Assembly: GCF_002744735.1 (NCBI RefSeq)
Contig: NZ_KZ319340.1
Location: 124,001-188,000, forward strand
DNA length: 64,000 nt
From: Marinobacter guineae
Lineage (GTDB): Bacteria > Pseudomonadota > Gammaproteobacteria > Pseudomonadales > Oleiphilaceae
Direction of reading: 5' to 3'
The notes under the pieces are model-generated. The model worked only from the letters and a program-made list of their open reading frames with translations. It was not told the DNA's origin and ran no database searches. Positions 19,992-29,777 of the stretch are shown here, piece after piece. The number at the start of each line of letters is the position of its first letter. The stretch's first letter is position 1. The translations under genes and the position numbers were made by a program.

Positions 19992-20549
19992 ATGCCGGTA
20001 AACTCGGCTACTATCCCGGATTTATCGACACCGCCTCTGGAATTACCGGCAGATCTGGAACCGGAAAGCCCGCTCTGGCGTTTTGCTCTGGCATTCTGGA
20101 AACAGCCCGGGGTTCAGGACACTTGCCTGGCCCTTCAAAAACAGGGCTGGAGCGTAACGCGGATTCTATGCGCAGGCTGGCTCGCACTGACTGGCAGGGC
20201 CTTCACCGGGGTCGAGGACGCTACGGTAACAGAGTGGCGCGACCGTGTAACCGGTGCGCTGCGCGCCGCGAGAAAATCGCTGCCAGGCACGACCGGCAGG
20301 TATAACCAGCTTCGCACCGGCATCGCCGGCCTGGAACTCGAAGCCGAACAGATAGAACTGGCCCTGGCCTGGCGAACGTTAATAACCAACAATCCGGAAC
20401 CATCTGACATGCATGGACGCGATACGCTGATCAGAACCAATCTTGCTGCGGCGGCACCGACATCGCGAATCGATGACCGTGCCGGCCCCCCGCTGAATGC
20501 ACTGGCCACAGCCCTGGCCAATTTCCCAAAGGGAGACCACCAGCCATGA
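19992..20549 (+). CDS. TIGR02444 family protein of unknown function
   Basis: 185 residues from ATG 19992. Contains SPLWRFALAFWKQPGVQDTC and LQKQGWSVTRILCAGWLAL, which I recognise as the TIGR02444 (DUF2390) pattern found beside yheS in pseudomonads. No catalytic motif, signal peptide or membrane segment is visible. It overlaps the next gene by four bases, so the two are likely co-translated. Function unknown. Confidence 0.8.
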   Translation: MPVNSATIPDLSTPPLELPADLEPESPLWRFALAFWKQPGVQDTCLALQKQGWSVTRILCAGWLALTGRAFTGVEDATVTEWRDRVTGALRAARKSLPGTTGRYNQLRTGIAGLELEAEQIELALAWRTLITNNPEPSDMHGRDTLIRTNLAAAAPTSRIDDRAGPPLNALATALANFPKGDHQP

Positions 20550-20932
20550 TGATGAAATGGCTCATAAGGCTCTCGTTTCCCGCCCTCGGGTTACTGTTAT
20601 TGCTGATTTTCTTCGGACTCAATGATCCGGAGCAGGTATCCGAACCGGTTGCAGACGAGGAACAGCCGGAAATCCCGGCCTTTGAAGGCCTGGTACCGTC
20701 CCCGATTCCAACCGAGGGTCCGGAAATCGTGTTCAAATGGCAGGACACCGATGGCAACTGGCATTATGCCGACCAGCCCCCGAAACGGGGGCCTTGGTAT
20801 ACGCTGGCCATAGAGCGGCAGGACAAGGCTTCGCCCCTCAGCCGGACTCCGGAATCGGAGACCGACTGGCAGTCCCCTTACACCGCGCCATTTTCCCTGG
20901 CCCCCTCAGCGGCCGGCAACAACGGCAGTTGA
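20546..20932 (+). CDS. Membrane-anchored DUF4124-like small protein
   Basis: 128 residues with one N-terminal hydrophobic segment (WLIRLSFPALGLLLLLIFFG) that is a signal anchor or uncleaved signal. An acidic linker follows and then KWQDTDGNWHYADQPP, the short beta motif of DUF4124. The C-terminal ~40 residues are Ser/Pro-rich. Overlaps the upstream gene by ATGA. Probably a periplasm-facing accessory protein; function unknown. Confidence 0.75.
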   Translation: MMMKWLIRLSFPALGLLLLLIFFGLNDPEQVSEPVADEEQPEIPAFEGLVPSPIPTEGPEIVFKWQDTDGNWHYADQPPKRGPWYTLAIERQDKASPLSRTPESETDWQSPYTAPFSLAPSAAGNNGS

Positions 20933-21056
20933 TCTGACACGTCCGGATTCTTAACACATGTTCAGTGGCATCCGGCGCCGGAACCCGTTACCTTCTCCGT
21001 TCTGACAAACACAACGCGGGGCGCTGCCCCATGCACAGACGTTAAAGGATGAAGCA

Positions 21057-21773
21057 ATGAAAAAGACGCTCCTTGCACTGGCAGTGACCGGCCTCGTTGC
21101 CGGCTGTTCAACACCGCCCGAGGCTCCGGAACAAGCCAAACTGGAATCAACCGACCAGAAGGTCAGCTATGGCATGGGCCTGGTTCTCGGTGAGCGCATG
21201 AGCAACGATCTGCCGAATCTTCAGATGGACCAGTTCCTTGAAGGTATTCAGCATGGCCACGCTGGCGATGAAGAAGCCAAGCGCATGAGCCGAGAGGAAA
21301 TCCAGCAAGCGCTGATGGCCTATCAGCAGCAGCTTCAGGACGAGCAGACGAAGCAGACGGAAGAGCTGGCCAACAAGAACCTTGAGGCCGGCAAAACGTT
21401 CCTGGCGGAGAATGCCAATCGGGAAGGTGTAGAAACCACTGAATCCGGCCTGCAATACGAAGTGCTGGAGAAAGGCGAAGGCGAAAAGCCTGCGGAAACC
21501 GATACCGTCAAAGTACACTACACCGGTGAACTTCTGTCCGGCGAAGTCTTTGACAGCTCCCGCGAGCGCGGCGAGCCGGTAACCTTTGCCCTGAACCAGG
21601 TCATTCCGGGCTGGACAGAGGGCCTGCAGCTGATGAGCGAAGGCGCCCGTTACAAGCTCTACATTCCGTCTGACCTGGCCTACGGCCCGGGTGGCAACCG
21701 CGCCATCGGTCCTAACGAGACCCTGGTATTCGACGTCGAGCTTCTGGACGTCAATCCGGAAACCGGAGAGTAA
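21057..21773 (+). CDS. FKBP-type peptidyl-prolyl isomerase lipoprotein
   Basis: 238 residues. The lipoprotein signal MKKTLLALAVTGLVAGC has its lipobox Cys at residue 17. An FKBP_N helical dimerisation region (~30-125) includes KVSYGMGLVLGERM. The C-terminal FKBP domain (~140-235) has VKVHYTGELLSGEVFDSS, VIPGWTEGLQLM and YGPGGNRAIGPNETLVFDVELL. This is a Mip/FkpA-like periplasmic foldase. It matches the FKBP gene beside algQ in P. aeruginosa. A strong terminator follows. Confidence 0.93.
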   Translation: MKKTLLALAVTGLVAGCSTPPEAPEQAKLESTDQKVSYGMGLVLGERMSNDLPNLQMDQFLEGIQHGHAGDEEAKRMSREEIQQALMAYQQQLQDEQTKQTEELANKNLEAGKTFLAENANREGVETTESGLQYEVLEKGEGEKPAETDTVKVHYTGELLSGEVFDSSRERGEPVTFALNQVIPGWTEGLQLMSEGARYKLYIPSDLAYGPGGNRAIGPNETLVFDVELLDVNPETGE

Positions 21774-21811
21774 GAGCCCGATCCGGCCGCATTTTCTGAA
21801 ATTGCGGCCAC

Positions 21812-21851
21812 AAAAAAGCCCCAGGTCGGCAACACCGAACTGGGGCTTTTT
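21812..21851. terminator. Bidirectional intrinsic terminator
   Basis: AAAAGCCCCAG and CTGGGGCTTTT pair across a ~15-base loop, with A-run on the left and T-run on the right. It serves the FKBP gene (plus) and algQ (minus), which converge here. Confidence 0.9.
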
Positions 21852-21865
21852 GTATCAGGCGCTCG

Positions 21866-22345
21866 TCAGGCAGGCGCTACTTTACCCGCATGGGCATTGT
21901 GAAGGTGCTCAATCAGGAAATCTTCCATCTCGAACCGGGTCTCGAGGGTTTCGCCGAGCTTCGACAGCTCGCCAAACAACTCTTTCACGTCCTCCTCTGA
22001 CAACTCTCTGCCATCAAGACGGTCATTGAAGTTGAGGGCGACCTCGGTAGTCTGCTCAATCCGGGGATAAACCTTAGCAGCCAGTTCCAGGCCACCATCA
22101 TTAAATTCACGGGCCTCGCTGACCAACTGCTCATAGATTTCGAAATGGCCAGTTGAGACATAATCAACAAGCACCTCGCACAGGCGCACGAACTTCTCTT
22201 TCAGCGCTTCTGTCTGTGTAAAATCATTCTCTCCGGACAGATCGCAGTAATGAACCAGCAGCTCCTGACGCTCTTTGAGCCAGCGATCAATCAGTTCGCT
22301 GACGCCACCCCAACGCTCCCTGGCATTTCGGCAATTTTCCAACAT
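21866..22345 (-). CDS. algQ: AlgQ/Rsd anti-sigma-70 regulator
   Basis: 159-residue Rsd/AlgQ family protein that binds the housekeeping sigma factor. It starts MLENCRNARERWGGVSELID, contains LLVHYCDLSGE and ends in a helical bundle with FEMEDFLIEHLHNAH. Cytoplasmic, no membrane segment. In P. aeruginosa AlgQ affects alginate production; only the sigma-binding family role is supported here. Confidence 0.92.
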   Translation of the reverse strand: MLENCRNARERWGGVSELIDRWLKERQELLVHYCDLSGENDFTQTEALKEKFVRLCEVLVDYVSTGHFEIYEQLVSEAREFNDGGLELAAKVYPRIEQTTEVALNFNDRLDGRELSEEDVKELFGELSKLGETLETRFEMEDFLIEHLHNAHAGKVAPA

Positions 22346-22447
22346 GACGCCTGTTCTCCGCTTGGTATCCCGGTACTTCTGTTTCGGTTCTGATTTTTCT
22401 CAGGTTTGGGTCAAGTTACCCCATGCCTGTGGTCCCCCGCAACCGTT

Positions 22448-22954
22448 TCAGCTCCGAAACCATTCCCCGGACTTCTGCCGACGAAACATCAGAATCAGAC
22501 CGGTAATTATCAGCAGAGAAAAGAACACTGCTGTCCAGCCTGGAATACTCAGCCCCAGGAACCGCCACACCACTTCAGCACAATCCCCGGTGCCTTTCAG
22601 GGCGGTGGAAAGGACCTCAAACCATGGCAACACCTCCAGCATGTAGTCGACGGAAGGGCCACAGGCGGGCACCTGATCCGCCGGCAGGCTCTGCAGCCAC
22701 AACTGCCGACTGGCCACACCCAGCCCGGCACCAGCGGTCAGTACCAGCAGGAACCCATAAATACGAACCCCGAATCCGGTAGGCCCCTGCAGCAAGGCCA
22801 GAAAGCTGACCAGGCCGGCCCCCATGAACCCGAAACGCTGTAGCCAGCATAACGGGCAAGGTTCGAGGCCCATCACATGTTCCATATAAAACGCGACACC
22901 CAGAAGTGCGGCACACACTAGGAAAATAAGCCCGAAAACCCATCTGCTGGTCAA
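22448..22954 (-). CDS. dsbB: Disulfide bond formation protein B
   Basis: Inner-membrane quinone reductase that reoxidises DsbA. Four transmembrane segments. The first periplasmic Cys pair is EPCPLCWLQRFGF near residue 33, and the second pair is in VPACGPS and GTGDCAE. No ATG start fits. I chose TTG 22954 (168 residues) because GAGGTG sits about 7 bases upstream; a TTG at 22987 gives 179 residues with no such site. It neighbours algQ, like dsbH in P. aeruginosa. Confidence 0.9.
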   Translation of the reverse strand: MTSRWVFGLIFLVCAALLGVAFYMEHVMGLEPCPLCWLQRFGFMGAGLVSFLALLQGPTGFGVRIYGFLLVLTAGAGLGVASRQLWLQSLPADQVPACGPSVDYMLEVLPWFEVLSTALKGTGDCAEVVWRFLGLSIPGWTAVFFSLLIITGLILMFRRQKSGEWFRS

Positions 22955-23076
22955 AAGAACACCTCGAATTGTGAATTGAAACTGCAACCTCGCGCCGGGC
23001 CTGCTATTCTCGGTGCTACCGGCGCTATCGCCCTCGACTCGTCACTAAACCCTAAACCACGATCAACTTCAAGCCT

Positions 23077-23526
23077 ATGACACACCAGCTAAAACCTGTT
23101 CTCACGATGTTCTTCCTGTTGCTTTCACTGGTCTCCTTGCCGGCGGTCTCCCAGGATGAGGAAACCACAGAAGAGGAGGTGGTTCAGGAAGACAGTGGTT
23201 TCACCGACTACATCAGCATGGATCCGGCTTTTGTCACCCATGTTGGTGCTGCAGACAACAAGCCAACCTATCTCAAGGCAGCCGTCAGCCTCCGGGCCCG
23301 GAGCGCAAGTACCAGACCGGCACTGGAAGCCCACATGCCACGGCTGCGCCATGAACTGGTGATGCTGTTCGGTGAGCAGACAGATACCGACCGCCTGACC
23401 TCTATGGAAGGCCAGCAGGCACTGCGAGAGGAAGCAGAACAACGGATCAATGCGGTGCTTGAAGAGCAGCAGACCGGCGAGAGCATTGCCGGTGTGCTGT
23501 TTACGGAATTCGTCGTGCAGAAATAG
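23077..23526 (+). CDS. FliL-family protein outside a flagellar cluster
   Basis: 149 residues. A secretory signal (VLTMFFLLLSLVSLPAVS) is followed by an acidic Glu-rich linker (EETTEEEVVQEDSG) and a FliL-like domain: FVTHVGAADNKPTYLKAAVSL, RHELVMLFGEQ, INAVLEEQQTGESIAGVLFTEFVVQ. The FliL ending LFTEFVVQ is clear. No other flagellar gene is in the window, so it is a stand-alone paralogue that may act in flagellar or another periplasmic context. Confidence 0.82.
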   Translation: MTHQLKPVLTMFFLLLSLVSLPAVSQDEETTEEEVVQEDSGFTDYISMDPAFVTHVGAADNKPTYLKAAVSLRARSASTRPALEAHMPRLRHELVMLFGEQTDTDRLTSMEGQQALREEAEQRINAVLEEQQTGESIAGVLFTEFVVQK

Positions 23527-23547
23527 AGCGGAACGAGGCCAGGGTAC

Positions 23548-23763
23548 TCAGGCGATTTGTGAAAGCAGGTCGTCGCCCTTGCCCCGGCTTTCACGGGCAA
23601 CCTGGTCGGCATCATCCCATCCGGCCTCCCAGGCCGCGATGACGACATCTCCCCGGTAGGGGCAGCGTGACTTGTCCATATTCATGGTGGCTGCCATGTA
23701 TCCCTGGCGGTAAGCCTTGTTCAGTGCTTCCACATCCCAGCCAAGTTTGATGTCCCTTGCCAT
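23548..23763 (-). CDS. Ribosome modulation factor-like protein
   Basis: 71 residues from ATG 23763, with GGAGGAG upstream on the minus strand. AYRQGYMAATMNMDKSRCPY followed by AAWEAGWDDA is the RMF pattern (RGYxAG...CPY...W..GW). RMF dimerises ribosomes in stationary phase. The N- and C-termini differ from E. coli Rmf and the CrpP relatives share this fold, so I call it Rmf-like. It lies just downstream of gshA on the opposite side of a short gap. Confidence 0.78.
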   Translation of the reverse strand: MARDIKLGWDVEALNKAYRQGYMAATMNMDKSRCPYRGDVVIAAWEAGWDDADQVARESRGKGDDLLSQIA

Positions 23764-23883
23764 GCCGACTCCTCCGATCCTGATGTTACAAAAATTAACA
23801 GGCAGGCCGGAGGGTGACAAATCTTTGTTCAGTTTCTGTGCGTCAAGTCCGCAGACAAATGAGATATGGACCCGGCCGGCGGA

Positions 23884-25437
23884 TCAGGAGCGCAGGTAGT
23901 GCTGCAGAAACTCGTCAAACGTCAGGGTGTCGGCCTGTTCCATTTTCTGCTGATCCGTCAGGGAATCGGCGGACATGGCTTCAAAGGCTTTGCGAACGTC
24001 GGCATCCAGGCCTTCCTGCCTCAGGGTTTGTTGATGCTGGCGCGCCATTTCCATACCCCATTCCCGGTGCCCCAGGCCAGACGAACGCATGGCGTCAAGC
24101 ACCCTGGCCGAGGGTACGGCCCTCTCGCCAGACAACACCTCACGCTGGGTCGCCAGGGCCTTGCAGTAGGTGTCTCCCCCCTGCCAGCTATCCAGCAGCT
24201 CCGCCAGGGGTTCCAGCTGTTCAAGCAGATCGGTCGCGGCCTCTGGTACCGGCGTGCGTTGCCCGCCACGGCACAGGGTCAGTTCACGATAGCGTCCGCG
24301 GGCCACCACATCCTTGTAGTTATCGTCCAGCCGCTCACACTCGGCGTCGCTAATACGAGGGGAGTCTGACAGCAGGCAGTCCAGCAGGAACAGATCCAGG
24401 AAATCGATCTGGGCCTCGTTCACGCCAACCGGAGAGAACGGATCCAGATCCAGGCAGCGCACCTCGATGTACTCCACGCCCCGTGCTTCAAGGGCCTGAA
24501 TGGGTTTTTCTTGCCGTTCAGTCGTGCGCTTGGGCCGCACGGCACTGTAATACTCGTTCTCAATCTGCAGGACACTGGTATTGATCTGGATGAACTGATC
24601 GCCCCGGCGAGTACCGATAGCTTCGTACGCTGGCCAGTTGGTGTGGATGGCCCTGTCCAGAGTCCGGGTGTAGGTGCTGAGCTCGTTGAAACAGATGTTC
24701 AGGGAAGCCTGGGCGTTGTTGTGGTAGCCCAGGTCACCCATGCGCAGGGAGGTGGCGTATTCACCGTACCAGGTGTGCTCATCAAACTGGCTCAGATCGT
24801 GGCGGATATCGGCAACAAAGCTCGCATCCAGTGCCGGAGAAGCACCAAACAGCAGCATCAGCAGCCAGCTCCGGCGCCGGAAATTCCGGATCAGCCAGAA
24901 ATACTGGTCTGATTTGAAGTCCTTCAGGCTTTGCTGGCTCCCCAGAGACTCCTGCCATTTCCGCCAGAAACTGTCCGGCAGTGACAGGTTGTAGTGGGCG
25001 CCCGCGATGCTCTGCATCATCCGGCCATAGCGGACAGCCAGGCCCTGGCGGTACACGTGTTTGAGACGGCCAATATTGGAGCTGCCATATTCGGCAATGG
25101 GGATGCTTTCATCGCCATCCAGTTCACAGGGCATGCTCGCTGCCCAGAACACTTCATCACCGAGGTTCTCTTGCACAAACGTGTGAATGTCCCTCAGGGA
25201 TTTGAGCATTCCACCAGTGCTATTGAACACAGGCGTGATCAATTCCAGCAGGGCTTCAGAGTAATCGGTGGTGATCCTGGGGTGGGTTAACGCCGAACCC
25301 AGGACCTCCGGATGCGGGGTCTGGGCGATGAACCCGTTGCGGTCCACCCGCAAGCCCTCTTTCTCGACACCCTTCAGAAAACCATCCCAGTCGCTGGCTG
25401 CGAACTGACGAAATACGGAATGGCGGGATTCAGCCAT
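23884..25437 (-). CDS. gshA: Glutamate-cysteine ligase
   Basis: First step of glutathione synthesis, ATP-dependent. 517 residues, the length of the gammaproteobacterial GshA class. Seen: GVEKEGLRVDRNGFIAQTPHP, TDYSEALLELITPVF, LKHVYRQGLAVRYGRMMQ, IAGAHYNLSLPDSFW and ARGVEYIEVRCLDLDPFSPVG, all landmark regions of the family. gshB is not in the window. Confidence 0.96.
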   Translation of the reverse strand: MAESRHSVFRQFAASDWDGFLKGVEKEGLRVDRNGFIAQTPHPEVLGSALTHPRITTDYSEALLELITPVFNSTGGMLKSLRDIHTFVQENLGDEVFWAASMPCELDGDESIPIAEYGSSNIGRLKHVYRQGLAVRYGRMMQSIAGAHYNLSLPDSFWRKWQESLGSQQSLKDFKSDQYFWLIRNFRRRSWLLMLLFGASPALDASFVADIRHDLSQFDEHTWYGEYATSLRMGDLGYHNNAQASLNICFNELSTYTRTLDRAIHTNWPAYEAIGTRRGDQFIQINTSVLQIENEYYSAVRPKRTTERQEKPIQALEARGVEYIEVRCLDLDPFSPVGVNEAQIDFLDLFLLDCLLSDSPRISDAECERLDDNYKDVVARGRYRELTLCRGGQRTPVPEAATDLLEQLEPLAELLDSWQGGDTYCKALATQREVLSGERAVPSARVLDAMRSSGLGHREWGMEMARQHQQTLRQEGLDADVRKAFEAMSADSLTDQQKMEQADTLTFDEFLQHYLRS

Positions 25438-25505
25438 GGTCGACTCCTGCTGCGGCTGACCCCTACTCTTGAGCGGGACCAGCCGGTGAAAAGATTGAAA
25501 ACCTG

Positions 25506-27848
25506 TTAACGGCTGTCCTTGCGGGCCGAAGCCAGCGCCTGGGCCAGTGCACCAGCCATGGCGCCCTGGCCGGATTTCTCGCTGGCGCCGGAGCTACGGC
25601 TGTTTCTATTACCTGACTTCTGGCTGGCACCGGCGCGGTTTCCAGCCATTGGCTTACCATCATTTTTCTCGCCAGGCTGGTCCTCCATGCGCATGGTCAG
25701 GGCAATTCGCTTGCGCGGAATGTCCACATCCAGAACCTTCACCTTGACGATGTCCCCGGCTTTGACAACTTCCCGTGGATCCTTGATGAAGGTGTTGGAC
25801 AGCGCCGAAATATGCACCAGCCCATCCTGATGGACGCCGATGTCCACAAACGCGCCGAAGTTGGTCACGTTGGTTACCGATCCTTCCAGCACCATGCCCG
25901 GCTTGAGGTCATTGAGGGTTTCAACGCCCTCCTCAAAACTGGCAAACCGGAATTCCGGACGCGGATCCCGGCCCGGCTTCTCCAGCTCGGAGATGATGTC
26001 CTTGATGGTGGGCAACCCGAACAGTTCAGTTACGTAATCCTTGGGATTCAGACCACGCAGAAACGAGGAATCCCCGACAATATCATCGACCCTGCGGTTG
26101 TTGCGCTTGGCAATGGCTTCCACCACGCCGTAGGCTTCCGGGTGCACGGAAGACCGGTCCAGCGGGTTCTCGCCGCCGGCGATCCGCAGGAAGCCCGCCG
26201 CCTGCTCAAAGGTCCGGTCCCCGAGCCGGGTGACCTTCAGCAGTTGCTTGCGGTTGCGGAACATGCCGTTCTGGTTGCGGTATTCGATGATATTCTGGGC
26301 GATGGTGTGGTTCAGACCGGACACCCGCGACAGCAGCGGTGCCGAGGCGGTGTTCAGATCCACGCCCACACCGTTCACACAGTCTTCCACCACCGCATCA
26401 AGGCTACGGGACAACTGGACCTGGGATACATCGTGCTGGTACTGCCCTACCCCGATGGATTTCGGCTCGATCTTCACCAGTTCCGCCAGCGGGTCCTGCA
26501 GCCGACGGGCGATGGACACGGCACCACGAATGGTGACATCCAGATCCGGCAGCTCTTTGGAGGCAAATTCGGACGCCGAGTATATGGAGGCACCGGATTC
26601 ACTGACCACGATCCGGGCCAGTTTGAGTTCGGGGTAACGCTTGCTCAGGTCGCCCACCAGCTTCTCGGTTTCCCGGGACGCAGTACCGTTGCCAATAGCC
26701 ACCAGCTCGATTTTATACTCGCGGCACCAGGCCGCCAGCTGCTCGATGGAGCGGTCCCACTGGTTCTTGGGTGCGTGGGGGTAAATGGCACCATGGCCCA
26801 CTACCTGCCCGGTACCGTCGATAACGGCCACCTTCACTCCGGTACGCAGCCCGGGATCCAGCCCCAGTGTCGGGCGCGGGCCGGCCGGTGCCAGCAACAG
26901 AAGATCCTTGAGGTTGGCGGCGAAAACGTTAATGGCTTCGGTCTCGGCGGCTTCGCGGACCTGGGCCATGAGATCGGTTTCAATCTGGGTGGAGAGCTTG
27001 ACCCGCCAGGTCCAGCGCACCACTTCCGACAGCCACTTGTCGGCGGCACGGCCGTTATCCCGGATGTTCCAGCGGGCGGCAATCCGCTGCTCCGCCGGAT
27101 GGGGCGTACGGCGGTCGTCATCGGCATCGCCAACCACGATACTGTAGGCGAGGATGCCTTCGTTGCGACCGCGCAGAATGGCCAGGGCGCGATGGGACGG
27201 TACCTTTTTCAGTGGTTCAACGTGGTCAAAATAATCCCGGAACTTGGCGCCTTCGTTTTCCTTGCCTGCCACCACAGTCACTCTCAGCTGGCCTTCCTGC
27301 CAGATGAAGTCCCGCAGACTGCCCAGCAACTCGGCGTCCTCGGCAAAGCGCTCCATCAGGATGTAGCGGGCGCCATCCAGAGCCGCCTTGGTGTCTTCCA
27401 CCCCGGCTTCCTTGTTGAGATAGCCCTGGGCCGTCGTTTCCGGATCCAGAGTCGGGTCGTCATACAAGGCATCCGCCAGGGGCTCCAGGCCGGCTTCCCG
27501 GGCAATCTGGGCCTTGGTCCGGCGCTTGGGCTTATAGGGCAGATAGAGATCTTCCAGGCGGTTCTTGGCATCCGCCTCGTTAATGCTGGCCTTGAGTTCA
27601 TCGGTCAGCTTACCCTGCTCCTCAATACTTTTGAGGATGGTGGCGCGACGGTCTTCCAGTTCCCGCAGATAGCGCAGGCGCTCCTCCAGGGTCCTCAGCT
27701 GGCTGTCGTCCAGCGAGCCGGTTACCTCTTTGCGATAACGTGCGATAAACGGAACGGTGGAGCCCTCGTCGAGCAGGGCGACGGTGGCATTAACCTGTTG
27801 CTCGCGGACACCGAGCTCGTCGGCGATGCGCCTGGAAATACTGTTCAT
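25506..27848 (-). CDS. tex: Tex-family transcription accessory RNA-binding protein
   Basis: 780 residues from ATG 27848 (AGAGGTTGC just upstream). The order is a helix-rich Tex_N region ([20 protein letters not shown]), a YqgF-like RNase H fold ([17 protein letters not shown]), helix-hairpin-helix motifs ([20 protein letters not shown]) and a C-terminal S1 RNA-binding domain ([20 protein letters not shown]). The last ~55 residues are Gly/Ser/Lys-rich and disordered. A cytoplasmic factor that affects transcription by an unsettled mechanism. Confidence 0.95.
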   Translation of the reverse strand: MNSISRRIADELGVREQQVNATVALLDEGSTVPFIARYRKEVTGSLDDSQLRTLEERLRYLRELEDRRATILKSIEEQGKLTDELKASINEADAKNRLEDLYLPYKPKRRTKAQIAREAGLEPLADALYDDPTLDPETTAQGYLNKEAGVEDTKAALDGARYILMERFAEDAELLGSLRDFIWQEGQLRVTVVAGKENEGAKFRDYFDHVEPLKKVPSHRALAILRGRNEGILAYSIVVGDADDDRRTPHPAEQRIAARWNIRDNGRAADKWLSEVVRWTWRVKLSTQIETDLMAQVREAAETEAINVFAANLKDLLLLAPAGPRPTLGLDPGLRTGVKVAVIDGTGQVVGHGAIYPHAPKNQWDRSIEQLAAWCREYKIELVAIGNGTASRETEKLVGDLSKRYPELKLARIVVSESGASIYSASEFASKELPDLDVTIRGAVSIARRLQDPLAELVKIEPKSIGVGQYQHDVSQVQLSRSLDAVVEDCVNGVGVDLNTASAPLLSRVSGLNHTIAQNIIEYRNQNGMFRNRKQLLKVTRLGDRTFEQAAGFLRIAGGENPLDRSSVHPEAYGVVEAIAKRNNRRVDDIVGDSSFLRGLNPKDYVTELFGLPTIKDIISELEKPGRDPRPEFRFASFEEGVETLNDLKPGMVLEGSVTNVTNFGAFVDIGVHQDGLVHISALSNTFIKDPREVVKAGDIVKVKVLDVDIPRKRIALTMRMEDQPGEKNDGKPMAGNRAGASQKSGNRNSRSSGASEKSGQGAMAGALAQALASARKDSR

Positions 27849-27897
27849 GCAACCTCTGTTTGATGCTTTGCCAATAAAGCAGCAAAGGTACAGCGGC

Positions 27898-29637
27898 TTA
27901 CTGTTGCAGGCAAGCGGACTGACCACGCTTGTTCAGGAATTGCACAAGATCGGCCCAGGGCATAGGGCGGGCGTAATAATAACCCTGAATTTCATCGCAG
28001 TGCTGCTGGCGCAGGAACTCCAACTGACCTTCGGTTTCCACCCCTTCCGCAACCACGCTGATCTGCAGGCTGTGGGCGAGGCTGATTATCGCCCGGATAA
28101 TGTGCTCTGCGTCTGCCGAGTGCCCCAACTCCTGCACGAAGGATTTATCGATTTTGACCAGGGAAATGGGCAAATGCTGGAGATTGCTCAAGGAGGAAAA
28201 ACCGGTCCCGAAGTCATCAAGGGCAAAGCTGATCCCCAGCTGATTCAGCTCCCGCAGGCAACGCTGGGCGTATTCCGGATCGTGCATCATGGCGCTTTCC
28301 GTGAGCTCCAGCTCCAGCAGGCTGGTATCCACATTGGCGTTGAAAATAATCCGGAAAATGGTCTCGGTCATCTTGCGATCGTGGAACTGCCGGAACGAAA
28401 GGTTAACGGCAAACACCAGGCCCGGGAACCCCAGCTCGGCAGACTCCTGCAAGCGTTTACAGGCCTGCTCGATAACCCAGTATCCGATGGGCACGATCAG
28501 ACCGCTGCGCTCCGCAACCGGAATGAACTCATCCGGCCCCACCAACCCCCGCTCCGGGTGGTTCCAGCGCAACAGGCACTCGACACCACGGACCTCTTCC
28601 GTGGCCAGATCAATCCGGGGCTGGTAGTAAAGCTCCAGTTCCTTGCCCCTCAGGGCATTGCGCAGGTCGGCCTCGAGCCGAAGCTGATAGCCGGCGGAGA
28701 TATGTAGCTGCCGGTCGTAGAAGCGATAACTGGTACCGGGATCCCGCTTGGCCTCGAACATGGCCCGATTGGCCCGGCGCAAAAGATTCTCGGCGCTGTC
28801 ACCGGCTTCGGGGTAGGTGGCAACACCGAGGCTGGCGCTGACCACCACACTTTGGCCGTCGATCGTGACCGGCTCATCCAGGGCGCTGACCACCTTGCGG
28901 ATAATCTGGGTGATGTCGAGGGAGTCTTCCACCTTCTCGATGATAATGGCCAATTCGTCGCCGCCGATGCGCATCAGGGAATCCACCCGCCTCAGGGACT
29001 GCCGGAGACGCTCTGCCAGCTTCATCATCAACTGGTCGCTTTTCTGATAACCGAACGATTCATTGATACTACGGAAGTCGTCGATATTGAGGTGCAGAAG
29101 CGCCAGCCGGTGGCTGGCCCGTTCGGCACGCAACAGCGCCTGCTGGAGACGATCAAAGAAGAGATCCCGGTTGATGAAACCGGTGGCGACCTCCCGCCCC
29201 AGCTGGCCGTGGGCCGAATCGGACAACTGCTCCCGGTACCAGAGGCATTTCACAGCCCGGCGGAAATTCCAGTGATCCAGATTCTGGCGGCAGAGATAAT
29301 CAGCGGCGCCGGCGGCCAGCAGTTCCGGAGCCCGCAGTTCCGGCAACTCGGCACTGAGGGCAAGGACAGGCTTATCATTGCTGCCAACCGCCAGGTATTG
29401 AAGAAAAGAAGCCTCAGAACCGCCATGGAAGATACAGTTCCAGACAATGACATCGAAACTGGCGTTACGGATCAGGTCGTCACAATCCACCAGATCCGGG
29501 CACCAGGTGGCGTCCGCACTGATTTCGACGTCACCCGCCAGAAGATCGTTCAGCCAGAGAAAATCAGCATAATCTGGTGTCAGAACCAAGAGGCGTAGCT
29601 GTCCGGGCCTCATGGTTTCCAGTGGCAGTGTCATCAA
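27898..29637 (-). CDS. Degenerate receiver-GGDEF-EAL protein
   Basis: 579 residues. Residues ~12-130 resemble a response-regulator receiver, but the expected phospho-acceptor position reads VIVWNCIF with no Asp. The GGDEF domain (~150-310) has IGGDELAI, a GGDEL variant. The EAL domain (~330-570) keeps the catalytic pattern: [53 protein letters not shown] and VAEGVETE. The likely activity is c-di-GMP phosphodiesterase (inference). No phosphorylation of the receiver is expected. Confidence 0.9.
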   Translation of the reverse strand: MMTLPLETMRPGQLRLLVLTPDYADFLWLNDLLAGDVEISADATWCPDLVDCDDLIRNASFDVIVWNCIFHGGSEASFLQYLAVGSNDKPVLALSAELPELRAPELLAAGAADYLCRQNLDHWNFRRAVKCLWYREQLSDSAHGQLGREVATGFINRDLFFDRLQQALLRAERASHRLALLHLNIDDFRSINESFGYQKSDQLMMKLAERLRQSLRRVDSLMRIGGDELAIIIEKVEDSLDITQIIRKVVSALDEPVTIDGQSVVVSASLGVATYPEAGDSAENLLRRANRAMFEAKRDPGTSYRFYDRQLHISAGYQLRLEADLRNALRGKELELYYQPRIDLATEEVRGVECLLRWNHPERGLVGPDEFIPVAERSGLIVPIGYWVIEQACKRLQESAELGFPGLVFAVNLSFRQFHDRKMTETIFRIIFNANVDTSLLELELTESAMMHDPEYAQRCLRELNQLGISFALDDFGTGFSSLSNLQHLPISLVKIDKSFVQELGHSADAEHIIRAIISLAHSLQISVVAEGVETEGQLEFLRQQHCDEIQGYYYARPMPWADLVQFLNKRGQSACLQQ

Positions 29638-29777
29638 GCAGAATCCATTTATGCGTGAACAACCGAGTCCGTTCTACCAATCATAGTCGATAGATCGTCA
29701 AGGTACAGGAACGCCCGCTCGTGTAGAATAACCCCACGTCCGTTTTCCCCATTTCGTTCCATTCTGGCAACTAATTT

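Noticed and set aside
22955-22987. TTG 22987 as the dsbB start
   Set aside because: No Shine-Dalgarno upstream, whereas TTG 22954 has GAGGTG at good spacing; left as an alternative.
25812-27863. 683-codon plus-strand frame opposite tex
   Set aside because: Entirely antisense to tex, with low-complexity composition caused by codon bias; no domain or ribosome site.
27757-28707. 316-codon plus-strand frame across the tex start and the GGDEF-EAL gene
   Set aside because: Antisense to two real genes, no recognisable protein.
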